NCBI GenBank assembly: GCA_036802685.1
Contig: DAIRVS010000006.1
Location: 4,116 to 68,115, forward strand
Length of the DNA: 64,000 bases
Direction: 5' to 3'
Source: HGW-17 sp938004375
GTDB lineage: Bacteria; Myxococcota_A; Polyangia; HGW-17
Notes under the pieces: generated by a model
What the model was told of the DNA's origin: nothing
The model's database searches: none
The model's input: the letters and a program-made list of their open reading frames with translations, nothing else
In this document: positions 37,531 through 46,286 of the stretch, piece by piece
Position numbering within the stretch: the first letter of the stretch is position 1
How the letters are laid out: the number at the start of each line of letters is the position of its first letter
Position numbers and translations under genes: made by a program

Positions 37531-39557
37531 GGTTCCCCTTCGCATTCTGGCTCCCTTTCCCCCTCCCCGAGGAGGGGCGTGAACGACAGCTCCAGGGGCG
37601 TTCGCAGCACGCGATGCACCACGCTACCGGCCCCCGCCAGCCGATCCAGCACCACCGACGACGCTCCCTCCCCGCAGATCACCGCCCGTGCTGGCCGGAT
37701 CCACGCCCACAGCGCGGCCGTGGAGGAGGTGATCCGCCCGTGGTGGGCTACCTTGACCAGATCGACGGAGCCGGGCGCCGGCTCGTCCCGGATCAGGCGC
37801 TCCTCGGCGGCCGTCTCGGCGTCTCCCATGAACCAGAACCGCCGCCCCGCCACGGCCAGCTCGATCACGAGGGAGGCGTCGTTCTCCGACCACGAGGGCG
37901 GGGGCGCGGGTCCCCGGGCGTCGTGGGGCGAACGCAGGCGCAGGATCGCCGGTCCCAGGCGGGCGCACGGGGGCATGGGCGCGACCGTGATCCCACGGCG
38001 GCGCAGTCGCAGCCCCAACCCCTCGGGGAAGCGCGGGCCCACCCACACCACCCCCACTTCCAGCTCCTCGGCGAGACGCCCCAGCTCCTGCAGATGATCG
38101 GCGTGGGAATGGGTGATGATCACCCGGTCCAGGCGGGTGACGCCTCGTCGCGCCAGGGCCGCGGGGAGCCCGGCGGCGCCCGCGTCCACGAGCAGGGTCC
38201 GCCCGCCGGGCAGGCGCACCAGGATCGACTCTCCGCGGGCATGGAAGAAGGTCAGGCGCACGGTCCGGTCGTCGACCCGTCCCCACGGCAGCAGCAGGAA
38301 CGCCAGCACCACCGGGAGCGCCACCGCGGCCCGGCGGACGACGGCGCCCCGAACCACCCAGACCGCAACGGCCCCGAGGGCCAGGGTCCATGCGGCCGCC
38401 CCCGCCGGCGTCCATTCGGGCCACAGGCGGTTCCACGCGCCCAGGGGACCGGCCAGGGCCAGCGCCAGCGCGTCCGCCCACCGCCACAGCAGCCCACCCG
38501 CCGCGGGCACGAGCCACGTCAGGGCGACCACGATGAAGGCGCCCGGGATGATCAGCAGGCTGAACAACGGGACGAACAGCAGATTGTTGATCAGGAACAT
38601 CGGCGAGATCCGGCCGAACTGGAGCCAGACGACCGGCAGCGTGGCCAGGGACGCCCCCACACTCGCCGCGGTCGCCCCGGCCAGGGGCCGCCGGGGGACC
38701 CACCGCAGCGCGGCGGCGATCCCGGCGACGGCGGCGAAGGACAACTGGAAGCCGGGGTCCCGCCAGCAGGCCGGATCCCAGACCCAGAGGCCGGCGGCCG
38801 CCCACCCCAGGCTCGACCACAGGCCGCCGGCGCCCCAGAACCGCGATCCCACCAGCCACAGCGTCATCATGATGGCCGCCCGGGTGGTCGAGATCGCGCC
38901 GCCGGTGAGCGCCCGGTACCACCACACGAAAGGGACGCAGACCCCCACCTCCAGCCACCGCCGCTCGAGGCCCCAGCGCCCGGGCAGCCACCGGTGCAGC
39001 CGCCCCAGCCCGGCCAGCACGGCGAGGCTGACCAGCGCCAGGTGCAGACCCGAGATGGCCAGCACGTGGGACAGGCCGGCGAAGCGCAACTGGGCGCGCA
39101 GGGAGGGGGGCGCCGGGTGACCCAGGGTCAGCGATCCCACCAGCGAAGGCGCCGGCGGTTTCGGGAGCTGCCGCAGAGGGACCCCCTCGAGCGGGATCAC
39201 GGGCAGACGTGCGGCGGCGGGCACCCACAGGCTCGACCCCGGCGCCCAGGGCTCCGCGAGGGCGAGCCGCCGGCCCCTACCGTGGGCGTCCCTGAGCACG
39301 TGCAGCGCCCTCTCCCCGGTCCATCGATGGCCGGTCACCGTCATCCGCGATCCTGCCTGCATCCGGGGAGGGATCCACGGTGTGCAGAGCCAGGCGGCCC
39401 CCGCGGCCAGAAGGCCGAGGATCGGCAACCAGGGCTCGCGCACCGGCTCCCGCCGCGCCCCCAGCCAGCGCCAGACCCAGATCGCCGGCGTCGCCCATGG
39501 CAGGCCGGAAAAGCCCATGAGCCAGCCGGACAGCAGATAGATCCAGGCGGGGTGCAT
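37527..39557 (-). CDS. comEC: ComEC/Rec2 competence channel with metallo-beta-lactamase domain
   Basis: This 676-residue polytopic protein forms the inner-membrane channel for DNA entry in natural transformation. The N-terminal region carries an OB-like DUF4131-type part. The competence domain has FAGLSHVLAISGLHLALV near 170 and about ten helices in total. The C-terminal metallo-beta-lactamase-like domain starts near 455, with THSHADH near 481 and VAHHG near 610 as metal-binding motifs. Its length is close to Bacillus ComEC. No comEA or pilus gene is adjacent. Confidence 0.92.
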   Translation of the reverse strand: MHPAWIYLLSGWLMGFSGLPWATPAIWVWRWLGARREPVREPWLPILGLLAAGAAWLCTPWIPPRMQAGSRMTVTGHRWTGERALHVLRDAHGRGRRLALAEPWAPGSSLWVPAAARLPVIPLEGVPLRQLPKPPAPSLVGSLTLGHPAPPSLRAQLRFAGLSHVLAISGLHLALVSLAVLAGLGRLHRWLPGRWGLERRWLEVGVCVPFVWWYRALTGGAISTTRAAIMMTLWLVGSRFWGAGGLWSSLGWAAAGLWVWDPACWRDPGFQLSFAAVAGIAAALRWVPRRPLAGATAASVGASLATLPVVWLQFGRISPMFLINNLLFVPLFSLLIIPGAFIVVALTWLVPAAGGLLWRWADALALALAGPLGAWNRLWPEWTPAGAAAWTLALGAVAVWVVRGAVVRRAAVALPVVLAFLLLPWGRVDDRTVRLTFFHARGESILVRLPGGRTLLVDAGAAGLPAALARRGVTRLDRVIITHSHADHLQELGRLAEELEVGVVWVGPRFPEGLGLRLRRRGITVAPMPPCARLGPAILRLRSPHDARGPAPPPSWSENDASLVIELAVAGRRFWFMGDAETAAEERLIRDEPAPGSVDLVKVAHHGRITSSTAALWAWIRPARAVICGEGASSVVLDRLAGAGSVVHRVLRTPLELSFTPLLGEGEREPECEGEP

Positions 39558-39685
39558 GGTCCCATTGTCGGGGGCGACCGGATCTGCGTTGCAAAAAAAG
39601 ATGAAAAAACTCCCAATTTCCCGTATTCTCGGTTCGACCGGAGGTTTGCCGGTTTTTCACGACTTCGATAAATAGGAGACCCCCC

Positions 39686-40024
39686 ATGAAGAAATCGATG
39701 TTCGTTGTAGTCCTGGCGTTGATGGGATCGATGGTCGCTTGCCAGAAGTCCGCCAAGGTCCGTGTGGAGTGCAAGATAGACGCCAAGGAGGGATACGTCT
39801 GCGAGGTGAACCACTTCGAGGGCAAGGCCAAGGCCAAGGCCTGCTGGGACGCCGTCACCACCTGCCAGAACGGCGTCAAGGCCATCGGGTCGGGTTGCCA
39901 CGAGGTGGAGCCCGGATCCAAAGCCCAGCACCTGATCCCGTTCGACGAGATCAAGAACGCCAAGGACTGCGACAAGCCCGTCGGCTTCGACGTCACCAAC
40001 ATCAAGGTCGAGATCGTCAAGTAG
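39686..40024 (+). CDS. Small cysteine-containing lipoprotein
   Basis: This 112-residue protein has a lipoprotein signal (MKKSMFVVVLALMGSMVAC, lipobox MVAC at C19). The mature part has five more cysteines (VECKI, YVCEVNHFEGKAKAKACW, TTCQNG, SGCHE and KDCDKP) and is probably a disulfide-bonded domain. AGGAG about 8 bases before ATG. It heads four small exported proteins on the plus strand, 8 bases before the next one. No family recognised. Divergent from comEC. Confidence 0.75.
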   Translation: MKKSMFVVVLALMGSMVACQKSAKVRVECKIDAKEGYVCEVNHFEGKAKAKACWDAVTTCQNGVKAIGSGCHEVEPGSKAQHLIPFDEIKNAKDCDKPVGFDVTNIKVEIVK

Positions 40025-40032
40025 GAGGCGCC

Positions 40033-40359
40033 ATGCAAATCCACGATCCGGTCGAACTTCACACACGCATCGGAGCCCTTCGTCCCCGCGCCGCCGGGCG
40101 CGTCCCGGCCTGGGTCGCCTCCGCCTGCCTCGCCTGCGGCCTGGCCACCTCCTGCACCGGCGGCAAGCAGACCACGCCCGACACGGCCAGCCCCCGGCAA
40201 CCGGTGCCCGACGAGCCCGCCGGCAAGCCCGGCGACGGGGACATGTACGCCGCGCCCAAGGACGACATGGCCTCGGACATGGACGTCTGTCACGAGTGCA
40301 TGGAGTACGCCGCGCCCCCGGTGGCCGAGTACGGCGGACCACCGATGGAGGACGAGTAG
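40033..40359 (+). CDS. Pro/Met-rich putative lipoprotein, paralog 1 of 3
   Basis: This 108-residue protein has an unusually long, mostly polar N-region (about 25 residues), then RVPAWVASACLACGLATSC, a hydrophobic run ending in a lipobox-like Cys. The rest is Pro/Asp/Met-rich with three Y-[AG]-x-P motifs (MYAAP, EYAAPP, EYGGPP) and ends in MEDE. The R-[VL]-P-x-W plus hydrophobic-Cys arrangement is shared with the two following genes, showing common ancestry. AGGAGG precedes ATG by 4 bases. Function unknown; the repeated tyrosine-glycine/alanine-proline units recall some lipoprotein precursors modified by radical SAM enzymes, but no such enzyme is adjacent. Confidence 0.7.
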   Translation: MQIHDPVELHTRIGALRPRAAGRVPAWVASACLACGLATSCTGGKQTTPDTASPRQPVPDEPAGKPGDGDMYAAPKDDMASDMDVCHECMEYAAPPVAEYGGPPMEDE

Positions 40360-40373
40360 TCCGGGAGGTGTTC

Positions 40374-40892
40374 ATGGACTGGGACCAGACCCTGGAGAAA
40401 CTGCGCCGTGAGGTCTTCCGCCCCACGATCCCGCCGCCGGTGCGCCTGCCGACCTGGGCCGTCGCCACCCTGGTGGGCGCCGGGCTGACCCTCGCCGCGC
40501 CCGCCTGCGATCGAGGCACCGGGGCCGCGCCGAGCGCCTCGGACATGGGCCGCGTGAACGTCGAGTACGGCGCCCCCATGCCGCCGGACATGGCCGACGC
40601 GCCACCTCCGATGGACGTCAAGCCTCTCTACGCCGGGCCGCCTCCCGACGTCGTGCGGCCGGTGGAGCCGCCGCCCCCGATCGAGGAGTACCGCGCCCCG
40701 ATCATGCGCGAACCGGCGCCGACGCCGATGGATGAGGCGATGACGGCGACGCCCCCCGTCACGCCCCGACCCGTGGACGACATCGGGACCGCCAAGCCCA
40801 TGTACGGCATCCCCCCGCGCCTGCGCCCGGAGAGCCAGCCCATGCCGCCGCCGGACCGGAAGCTCTACGCGGCCCCTCCCGCCGACGAATGA
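40374..40892 (+). CDS. Pro/Met-rich putative lipoprotein, paralog 2 of 3
   Basis: This 172-residue protein begins with a helical charged N-region (MDWDQTLEKLRREVF). The family segment RLPTWAVATLVGAGLTLAAPAC follows, given here in two parts as RLPTWAVATLV and GAGLTLAAPAC. The rest is extended and low in complexity with five Y-x-x-P units (EYGAP, LYAGPP, EYRAP, MYGIPP, LYAAPP). GGGAGG lies 6 bases before ATG 40374. It starts 14 bases after paralog 1. It is probably exported and lipid-anchored despite the long N-region. No enzymatic domain. Confidence 0.7.
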   Translation: MDWDQTLEKLRREVFRPTIPPPVRLPTWAVATLVGAGLTLAAPACDRGTGAAPSASDMGRVNVEYGAPMPPDMADAPPPMDVKPLYAGPPPDVVRPVEPPPPIEEYRAPIMREPAPTPMDEAMTATPPVTPRPVDDIGTAKPMYGIPPRLRPESQPMPPPDRKLYAAPPADE

Positions 40893-40913
40893 TCCGCACC
40901 CCAGGAGGTGCCC

Positions 40914-41438
40914 ATGTCCATCGACGATCACATCCGACGTCTGCAACACGATCTGGAGAGGGTCCGGCCCGCCCACCCGTCCCGGCTGCCGAGCTGGGTC
41001 GTGGCCGCCGCGGTGGCCGCCGGCCTGTCCCTGTCCGCCGGCTGCGCGAAGGAGTCCCCGTCCGTCGACCCGACGGTCCGCGAGGCCGAGCCGCCCCCGA
41101 CGATCGCGCTCTACGCGGGACCGCCCCCCGAAGCCGAAGCGCCACCCCCGATGGAGGCCGGGCCCGTCACGACTCCCCCCATGGAGTCGGTCATGACTCC
41201 CCCGCCCCCGGTCCCCCCCTACGGCGTGGCCCAGCCGCCCCCGCCGGTCGCGGACCCCGTCGACATCTACGGCGGTCCTCCGATGACGGAGGAGCCGCCA
41301 GTCATGAAGGCGGTCAAGCGGCCGCCGCCACCCGTGCCGGCCTACGGCATGCCCATGATGCAACCGACGCCGACCCCGCCACCGATGCGCCTCAAGACCG
41401 AGCCTGTGACGGACTACGGCGCGCCGTTTGACGGCTGA
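40914..41438 (+). CDS. Pro/Met-rich putative lipoprotein, paralog 3 of 3
   Basis: This 174-residue protein has the same plan: charged helical start (MSIDDHIRRLQHDLERV), RLPSWVVAAAVAAGLSLSAGC, then a Pro-rich tail with LYAGPP, IYGGPP, AYGMP and a terminal DYGAPFDG. GGAGG lies 5 bases before ATG 40914; a GTG two codons upstream overlaps the SD and is less likely. The gene converges on the FKBP gene, whose product also has a Pro/Met-rich tail. The trio differ in tail length, as expected for repeat expansion. Confidence 0.7.
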   Translation: MSIDDHIRRLQHDLERVRPAHPSRLPSWVVAAAVAAGLSLSAGCAKESPSVDPTVREAEPPPTIALYAGPPPEAEAPPPMEAGPVTTPPMESVMTPPPPVPPYGVAQPPPPVADPVDIYGGPPMTEEPPVMKAVKRPPPPVPAYGMPMMQPTPTPPPMRLKTEPVTDYGAPFDG

Positions 41439-41470
41439 CCATCTTCAATTTTTTTGTTTATCTTTGAAAA

Positions 41471-42412
41471 CTACTGCATCGGGGCAGGGGGTACGACGGG
41501 GGCGATCATCGCGCCGGGGACGGTCATGCGCGGGGCCATCATGATCGCGCCCGGAGGGGGCACGGTCAGCGTGGGGGGGGCCATGCCGCCCGGCGGGGGC
41601 GGGACCATGGCGTCGGCCGGGGCGTTGGGATCGGCGGCCGGGGCGTTGGGATCGGCGGCCGGGGCGGCCTTGATCTCGACGAGCTCGATGTCGAAGATCA
41701 GGACCTCGTTGGGACCGATCTTCTGGCCGCCGCCCATCTCGCCATAGGCCAGGTTGGCGGGGATGAACAGTTTCCATTTGGAGCCCTGGGGCATCAACTG
41801 CAGCGCCTCGGTCCACCCCTTGATCACGCCGGAGACGCCGAACTCGACGGGCTTGCCGGCCTTCTCGGAGGAGTCGAACTCGGTGCCGTCGATGAGCGTG
41901 CCTTTGTAGTGGCAGGCGACCGTGTCGTTGAGCCCCGGCTTCGGACCCGTGCCCTCCTGGACGATCTGGTACTGCAGGCCGCTGGGGAGCACGACCACGC
42001 CCGGCTGGGCCTTGTTCTTCTCGAGGAACTCCTGCCCGCGCTTGAGGGCCTCCTCGCCCTTGGCCTTGCGCTCGGCCATCATCTTCTGCATGCGCTGGGT
42101 CTGGAACTCGCCCATCACCTTGCGCATCTCCTGCTCGTCGATGAGCGACGGCTTCTTGGCCTGGGAGTCGCCCACGCCAGCCTCGAAGGCGCGGATGTTG
42201 ACCTTGAAGTCCTTGCCCATGTTGAACCCGACGATGTACGACACCTTGTCCTCGACGGTGGCGAGGTCGGCCAGCGTGAGGGCGCCCTTGGGGGCCTCGC
42301 CCGTGGCGCCGGGGGCGCCGGGCTTAGCGGGATCCTTCTTGTCCGGGCAGGGCTGCGCCTTGCAACCGAAAAAGGCCGTTGCGAAAAGAACCATGATCAA
42401 TGCGGTTTTCAT
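41471..42412 (-). CDS. FKBP-type peptidyl-prolyl isomerase lipoprotein
   Basis: This 313-residue protein has a lipoprotein signal (MKTALIMVLFATAFFGC). An FKBP N-terminal dimerisation domain lies at about 40-145 (KVSYIVGFNMGKDFKV). The catalytic FKBP domain is at about 150-240, with VACHYKGTLIDGTEFDSS, GVIKGWTEALQLMPQGSKW and IPANLAYGE. It catalyses prolyl cis-trans isomerisation in the periplasm. The C-terminal ~65 residues are Pro/Ala/Met-rich with a duplicated AADPNAP unit, absent from ordinary FkpA/Mip proteins. ATG 42412 has AAGGAG nine bases upstream. Proximity to proline-rich lipoproteins on the other strand suggests they could be substrates (inference). Confidence 0.92.
   Translation of the reverse strand: MKTALIMVLFATAFFGCKAQPCPDKKDPAKPGAPGATGEAPKGALTLADLATVEDKVSYIVGFNMGKDFKVNIRAFEAGVGDSQAKKPSLIDEQEMRKVMGEFQTQRMQKMMAERKAKGEEALKRGQEFLEKNKAQPGVVVLPSGLQYQIVQEGTGPKPGLNDTVACHYKGTLIDGTEFDSSEKAGKPVEFGVSGVIKGWTEALQLMPQGSKWKLFIPANLAYGEMGGGQKIGPNEVLIFDIELVEIKAAPAADPNAPAADPNAPADAMVPPPPGGMAPPTLTVPPPGAIMMAPRMTVPGAMIAPVVPPAPMQ
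41621..41662. repeat. 21-bp tandem duplication in the FKBP tail
   Basis: Two identical 21-base units encode a duplicated AADPNAP heptad in the C-terminal tail of the FKBP protein. Confidence 0.85.
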
Positions 42413-42675
42413 TTGAACCAACTCCTTGAATAAATGTTGCCCATGAGGCGACACGCCCCGGGGCACGGGGCCACAAGTTATCCAAAACCGGAAAAAAGTA
42501 GAGAAAAAAATGCGTACACCCGGAGGGGTCATATATTATTTTATATAAAATCGATAAAATTCCGCTCCGGTTGAAAAGGAACCATAATTCCCGTTGGCCG
42601 TTTTTTCCAAGCCGTGGTAGCAATATGTCGGGTCCCGCCCGCGCGATTCCGCCTGAGCGACCCGGAGGTCTCGCG

Positions 42676-44700
42676 ATGAACCGTCTGCCGCTTGCCCTGC
42701 TGCTGCTTTTCCCCATCCTCGCCTGCACCCAGACGCCCGAGGGCGTCGCCCCGGAAGAATACATCCTGTATGGCACCCCTGACACCACCGCCGCCCACCA
42801 GGCCGTGGTGTACATCACCATGGAGTCCGGCGGTTACGGCGGCGCCTGCTCCGGAACGCTCATCGCGCAGAACGTGGTGCTCACGGCCGCCCACTGCGCG
42901 GCCGCCCCCGCGAACATGCGGGTCTACATCGGCAACAGCGTCAACACGTTCTCCACCGAGCTCAGAGTCTCCCAGGTCACCGTGCATCCGAACTGGGATC
43001 CCAACTTCCAGCAGACCAACAACCTGGCCAACGACATCGCGCTGTTGCGCCTGTCCTCCAACGCCCCCGGTTCGGTCGTGCCCATCCCGTACCTGCCCTC
43101 GTCCCTGGCGCTGACCTCGGCCGACGTGAACAACACGAACCTGCTTTTCATGGGCTTCGGCCTCACCGAGACGGGCTCCTCGGGCACGAAGCTCAAGATG
43201 ACGCAGGTCCTGGCCAACATCTGCGAGGGCTCCTCGTGGTGCAACGTCAGCATCCCCAACCTCGGCACCACCCAGGTCCCGCCCAACACCATCGGCATCC
43301 GGATGAACGCCAACGGCGGCATCTGCAGCGGCGACTCCGGCGGACCCGCCTTCGTCACCCGCGGCGGCGTCGAGTACGTGGCCGGCATCAACTCGTTCGT
43401 CATGCAGAACAGCTCGCAGCAGTGCGACTACTTCGGCGCGGCCACCAAGGTCGACCGCTTCACGTCCTTCATCGCGGACTTCCTCGGCGTCGACACCGAG
43501 GACTGCGACAACGGCACCGACGATGACGACGACGGCCGGATCGACTGCGACGACACCGATTGCGCCTCCGATCCCGCGTGCCAGGAGACCGCCTGCGAGC
43601 TCGCCACCACGGTGGCCTGCGGCGCCACCATCTCCGGCTCCACCCTGGGCGGCCCCCTGTCCTTCGTCAACTACGGCAACGACTGCACCGGCGGCTACCC
43701 GATGAACGGCTCCGAGAACGTGGTGCAGGTGATCGCCGGCGCCGGCACCATCGTCACCGCCCGCCTGACGATCCAGTCCAGCTCCACCGACCTGGACCTG
43801 CTCCTGGTCAAGGGCGCCTGCGACCCCGCCAACTGCACCACCGGCAGCCTGAACGCCCCTGGCCAGACCGAGACCCTGACGTTCACCATGGACCAGAACC
43901 CGCACTTCCTGTTCATCGAGACCTACCAGAACGCGGGGCCCTACACCCTGCAGATCACCTGCGAGAACCAGCAGCCCGTGCCCGAGGACTGCGACAACGG
44001 CCTCGACGACGACGGCGACGGCGATACCGACTGCGACGACGACGACTGCGACGGCGAGCCCGGCTGCGGCCCGGCTGCCGAGGACTGCGACGACGGGGGT
44101 GACAACGACGACGACGGCGCGATCGACTGCGAGGACGCCGACTGCTTCGGCGAGCTCGCCTGCGAGCAGGCCGTCGAGGACTGCGACAACGGCCTCGACG
44201 ACGACTACGACGGCTTCACCGACTGCGCCGACATGGACTGCAAGCCCAAGGTCGCCTGTGGCGAGGAGCCCGCCGAGTCATGCGCCAACGGCGTGGACGA
44301 CGACGGCGACGGCAGAACCGACTGCGACGACCCGCTGTGCCGTTCCTACGCCGACTGCCACCCCGGCCTCGAGATCTGCAACAACGGGCTGGACGACGAC
44401 GGCGACCAGCGGATCGACTGCGCCGACGCGGACTGCCAGACCTTCTCCGGGTGCCCGGAGCAGGCCGAGGACTGCGACAACCGCGAGGACGACAACGGCG
44501 ACCAGCGGGTCGACTGCGACGATCCCCGGTGTTCATCCTCCACGCCCTGCCTGCTCAACGCCCCCTGGAACAAGACGTATGAGACCGACGGCTGCTCCTG
44601 CCGCGCGGCCGGCGGCGGCCGGCGCCCGAACGCCGGTCTGTGGCTGTCGGGCCTGCTGCTCGGGCTCCTCGCGCTGCGCCGCAGGATCCGAAGGATCTGA
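42676..44700 (+). CDS. Secreted trypsin-like serine protease with MopE-type repeats and MYXO-CTERM-like tail
   Basis: This 674-residue protein has a lipoprotein-like signal (LLLLFPILAC). An S1 protease domain lies at about 30-265 with an intact triad, H73 (LTAAHC), D120 (NDIALLRL) and S221 (CSGDSGGP). One Asp/Cys-rich repeat follows (EDCDNGTDDDDDGRIDC). A beta domain at about 295-430 resembles the pre-peptidase C-terminal fold (STDLDLLLVKGACD). Six more repeats with the MopE/calcium-binding look come next (consensus E-D-C-D-N-G-x-D-D-D). The end is CSCRAAGGGRRP, a hydrophobic helix and RRRIRRI, matching the MYXO-CTERM sorting tail (GCSC-helix-RRR). It is probably cell-surface anchored. GGAGG is 8 bases before ATG. 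Confidence 0.93.
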   Translation: MNRLPLALLLLFPILACTQTPEGVAPEEYILYGTPDTTAAHQAVVYITMESGGYGGACSGTLIAQNVVLTAAHCAAAPANMRVYIGNSVNTFSTELRVSQVTVHPNWDPNFQQTNNLANDIALLRLSSNAPGSVVPIPYLPSSLALTSADVNNTNLLFMGFGLTETGSSGTKLKMTQVLANICEGSSWCNVSIPNLGTTQVPPNTIGIRMNANGGICSGDSGGPAFVTRGGVEYVAGINSFVMQNSSQQCDYFGAATKVDRFTSFIADFLGVDTEDCDNGTDDDDDGRIDCDDTDCASDPACQETACELATTVACGATISGSTLGGPLSFVNYGNDCTGGYPMNGSENVVQVIAGAGTIVTARLTIQSSSTDLDLLLVKGACDPANCTTGSLNAPGQTETLTFTMDQNPHFLFIETYQNAGPYTLQITCENQQPVPEDCDNGLDDDGDGDTDCDDDDCDGEPGCGPAAEDCDDGGDNDDDGAIDCEDADCFGELACEQAVEDCDNGLDDDYDGFTDCADMDCKPKVACGEEPAESCANGVDDDGDGRTDCDDPLCRSYADCHPGLEICNNGLDDDGDQRIDCADADCQTFSGCPEQAEDCDNREDDNGDQRVDCDDPRCSSSTPCLLNAPWNKTYETDGCSCRAAGGGRRPNAGLWLSGLLLGLLALRRRIRRI

Positions 44701-44721
44701 CCCCTAACAGCCCATCATAGA

Positions 44722-44743
44722 CGGGTAGGTCCCCTACCCGGGG
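44722..44743. repeat. Palindromic CGGGTAGG/CCTACCCG element
   Basis: Arms 44722-44729 and 44733-44740. GGTCCCCTACCCGGGG (44728-44743) matches 12412-12427 exactly. Again it sits between convergent genes and is followed by A6. Confidence 0.65.
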
Positions 44744-44764
44744 AAAAAATGACGCTCCCGTCCC

Positions 44765-45529
44765 TTACAACATCCCCTCCCGCATCAGCAACTCACGCAA
44801 CGCGATCAACGCCACGCTCTCTTCGGGCATCTCGAGGGCCGAGAGCCCCCGTCTGTCCCGCTCGGCGACCACCGGGTCCGCCGGGATCGCGCCGAGCACC
44901 CGCAGCCCGCCGTCCTCGAGCTGGGCCACCAGCCCGGGATCCGGCGCCTCCACGCGGTTGAACACCACCCCGGTCAACTCCGGGTTCATGCCCGGGGAGC
45001 GGTCGATCTTCGTCTTCGCCAACAACGCGGTCCGCGCCCCCCGCAGGGAGTTGTCCGTCAGGATGAGCGCGTGGGTCACCGATCGGGTAACCTCGCGGTT
45101 GATCTGCTCCACGCCCGCCTCCGCGTCGATGATGACCGTCTCGAACTGCGCGGCGAGCTGGCCCAGGGTCTCGCGCAGCAGGTTGTTCACCGAACAGTAG
45201 CAGCCCACGGTGTCGGTGTGCCCCATCACCAGCAGGGCGTGCTCCGGAGCTTCCACGAGGGCCTCGAGGAGCAGGTAGTCGATGATCTCCGAGAGCCGTG
45301 AGGCCTCCTCGCCCTTGGCGATCCGCGCCTGGCGCAGGATCTCGGCGCGGGCCTCTCCGATGGTCTTGTAGTCCTGGACCCCGAGGGCGGTGGCGAGCCC
45401 CATGGCGGGGTCGGCGTCGATGAGCAGCGGCCGTTGACCGGCGTCGATGACAAGCCGGGCGGTCAGCGCGGACAGGATGGACTTGCCGCTGCCGCCCTTG
45501 CCCAGAAAGGCGATGGTCCTCGTGCTCAT
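44765..45529 (-). CDS. CooC-like ATPase (MinD/ParA superfamily)
   Basis: This 254-residue P-loop ATPase has the deviant Walker A FLGKGGSGKS (9-17), LLIDADPAMGLATALG and VIIDAEAGVEQINREV, as in CooC/AcsF-type proteins that insert nickel or prepare metal clusters. GCYCSVNNLLRE near 118 carries the C-x-C seen in CooC-type enzymes. It is the last gene of the dehydratase/reductase operon, one base after the cysteine-motif gene. In this context it may mature or energise the operon's metallo-enzyme; that is inference. No CO dehydrogenase gene is in the window. Confidence 0.85.
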   Translation of the reverse strand: MSTRTIAFLGKGGSGKSILSALTARLVIDAGQRPLLIDADPAMGLATALGVQDYKTIGEARAEILRQARIAKGEEASRLSEIIDYLLLEALVEAPEHALLVMGHTDTVGCYCSVNNLLRETLGQLAAQFETVIIDAEAGVEQINREVTRSVTHALILTDNSLRGARTALLAKTKIDRSPGMNPELTGVVFNRVEAPDPGLVAQLEDGGLRVLGAIPADPVVAERDRRGLSALEMPEESVALIALRELLMREGML

Positions 45530-45530
45530 G

Positions 45531-46286
45531 TCACTTCCTCCTGCGGAAGGTGATGACCTCCCGGATGGTGTCGCACACCGGCTTCTCGTCGCAGGTACGG
45601 CAGTCCAGATCGCTGCAACTGATCCCGCCGTCCTCTTCCCAGCGCAGCCGCCTGTGCTCCCCGTCGACGACCGCGGCCGCGGCGGCCAGGGGCTCCAGCG
45701 CGCGCACCCGGGCGTCGTCCCCGACGACGAGCACCACGTCGACCCGCCCGATCCCGGGGAGCTCGGCGGCGTAGGCGGCCCGCACGGTCTGGGCCAGCGC
45801 CCGCGGGGTGAACGAGTCCGCCGCTCGACGGTGGACGCGGATCCACAACCGCCCCGACAGGCTGCGGGTCATCACCAGCGGCAGCCGGTGGGTCAGGTGC
45901 AGCACGCCGGCTACCGGCCCCTCCAGCGGGTCCAGATCCTCGGGCAGCTCCACCAGCGCCAGCAGCGCCAGGGATTTCGACTTACCCCGGTTCCCGTCAG
46001 ACGATGACCCGCCTTCCATCTCCTCCACACCACTACGGACGTACACGCGGTCGGTCACCAGCCTGCGCTCCCGCGTCCACAGGGCACGACACACCGAGGG
46101 CGTCCCCGGCGCGCCCAGCTCCAGCGCCGTGTCCCCGGCGAGCACGACCGTCGCCTGCCGCTTGCGCTCCGGTTCGTAGCCCAGGGCGGCCACGGCGGCC
46201 ACGTCCCCCGGCGCGAGGATCTCGAACCCGCCGAGCATCTGGTGGATCCGGCGGATCAGATCACCGTGATCGGATCCGGCGCTCAA
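45531..46286 (-). CDS. Unknown protein with C-terminal four-cysteine motif
   Basis: This 251-residue protein reads from TTG 46286, which overlaps the upstream stop (TTGA). The body has no family I can name. The C-terminus has CSDLDCRTCDEKPVCD, a C-x4-C-x2-C-x5-C cluster that could bind an iron-sulfur cluster or zinc. It sits between the second activator ATPase and the CooC-like ATPase in a run of overlapping genes, so it is likely part of the same redox/maturation machinery. A distant link to CO dehydrogenase/acetyl-CoA synthase accessory proteins is possible but I cannot show it. Confidence 0.65.
   Translation of the reverse strand: MSAGSDHGDLIRRIHQMLGGFEILAPGDVAAVAALGYEPERKRQATVVLAGDTALELGAPGTPSVCRALWTRERRLVTDRVYVRSGVEEMEGGSSSDGNRGKSKSLALLALVELPEDLDPLEGPVAGVLHLTHRLPLVMTRSLSGRLWIRVHRRAADSFTPRALAQTVRAAYAAELPGIGRVDVVLVVGDDARVRALEPLAAAAAVVDGEHRRLRWEEDGGISCSDLDCRTCDEKPVCDTIREVITFRRRK

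Noticed and set aside
39637..39657. ACCGG/CCGGT hairpin followed by five T
   Set aside because: Five-base stem in a 5' leader with no upstream plus-strand gene to terminate; attenuation is possible but unsupported.
41621..41662. Considered as part of a repeat array
   Set aside because: Only two 21-bp units inside the FKBP coding frame; a simple in-gene duplication, not a CRISPR or VNTR locus.
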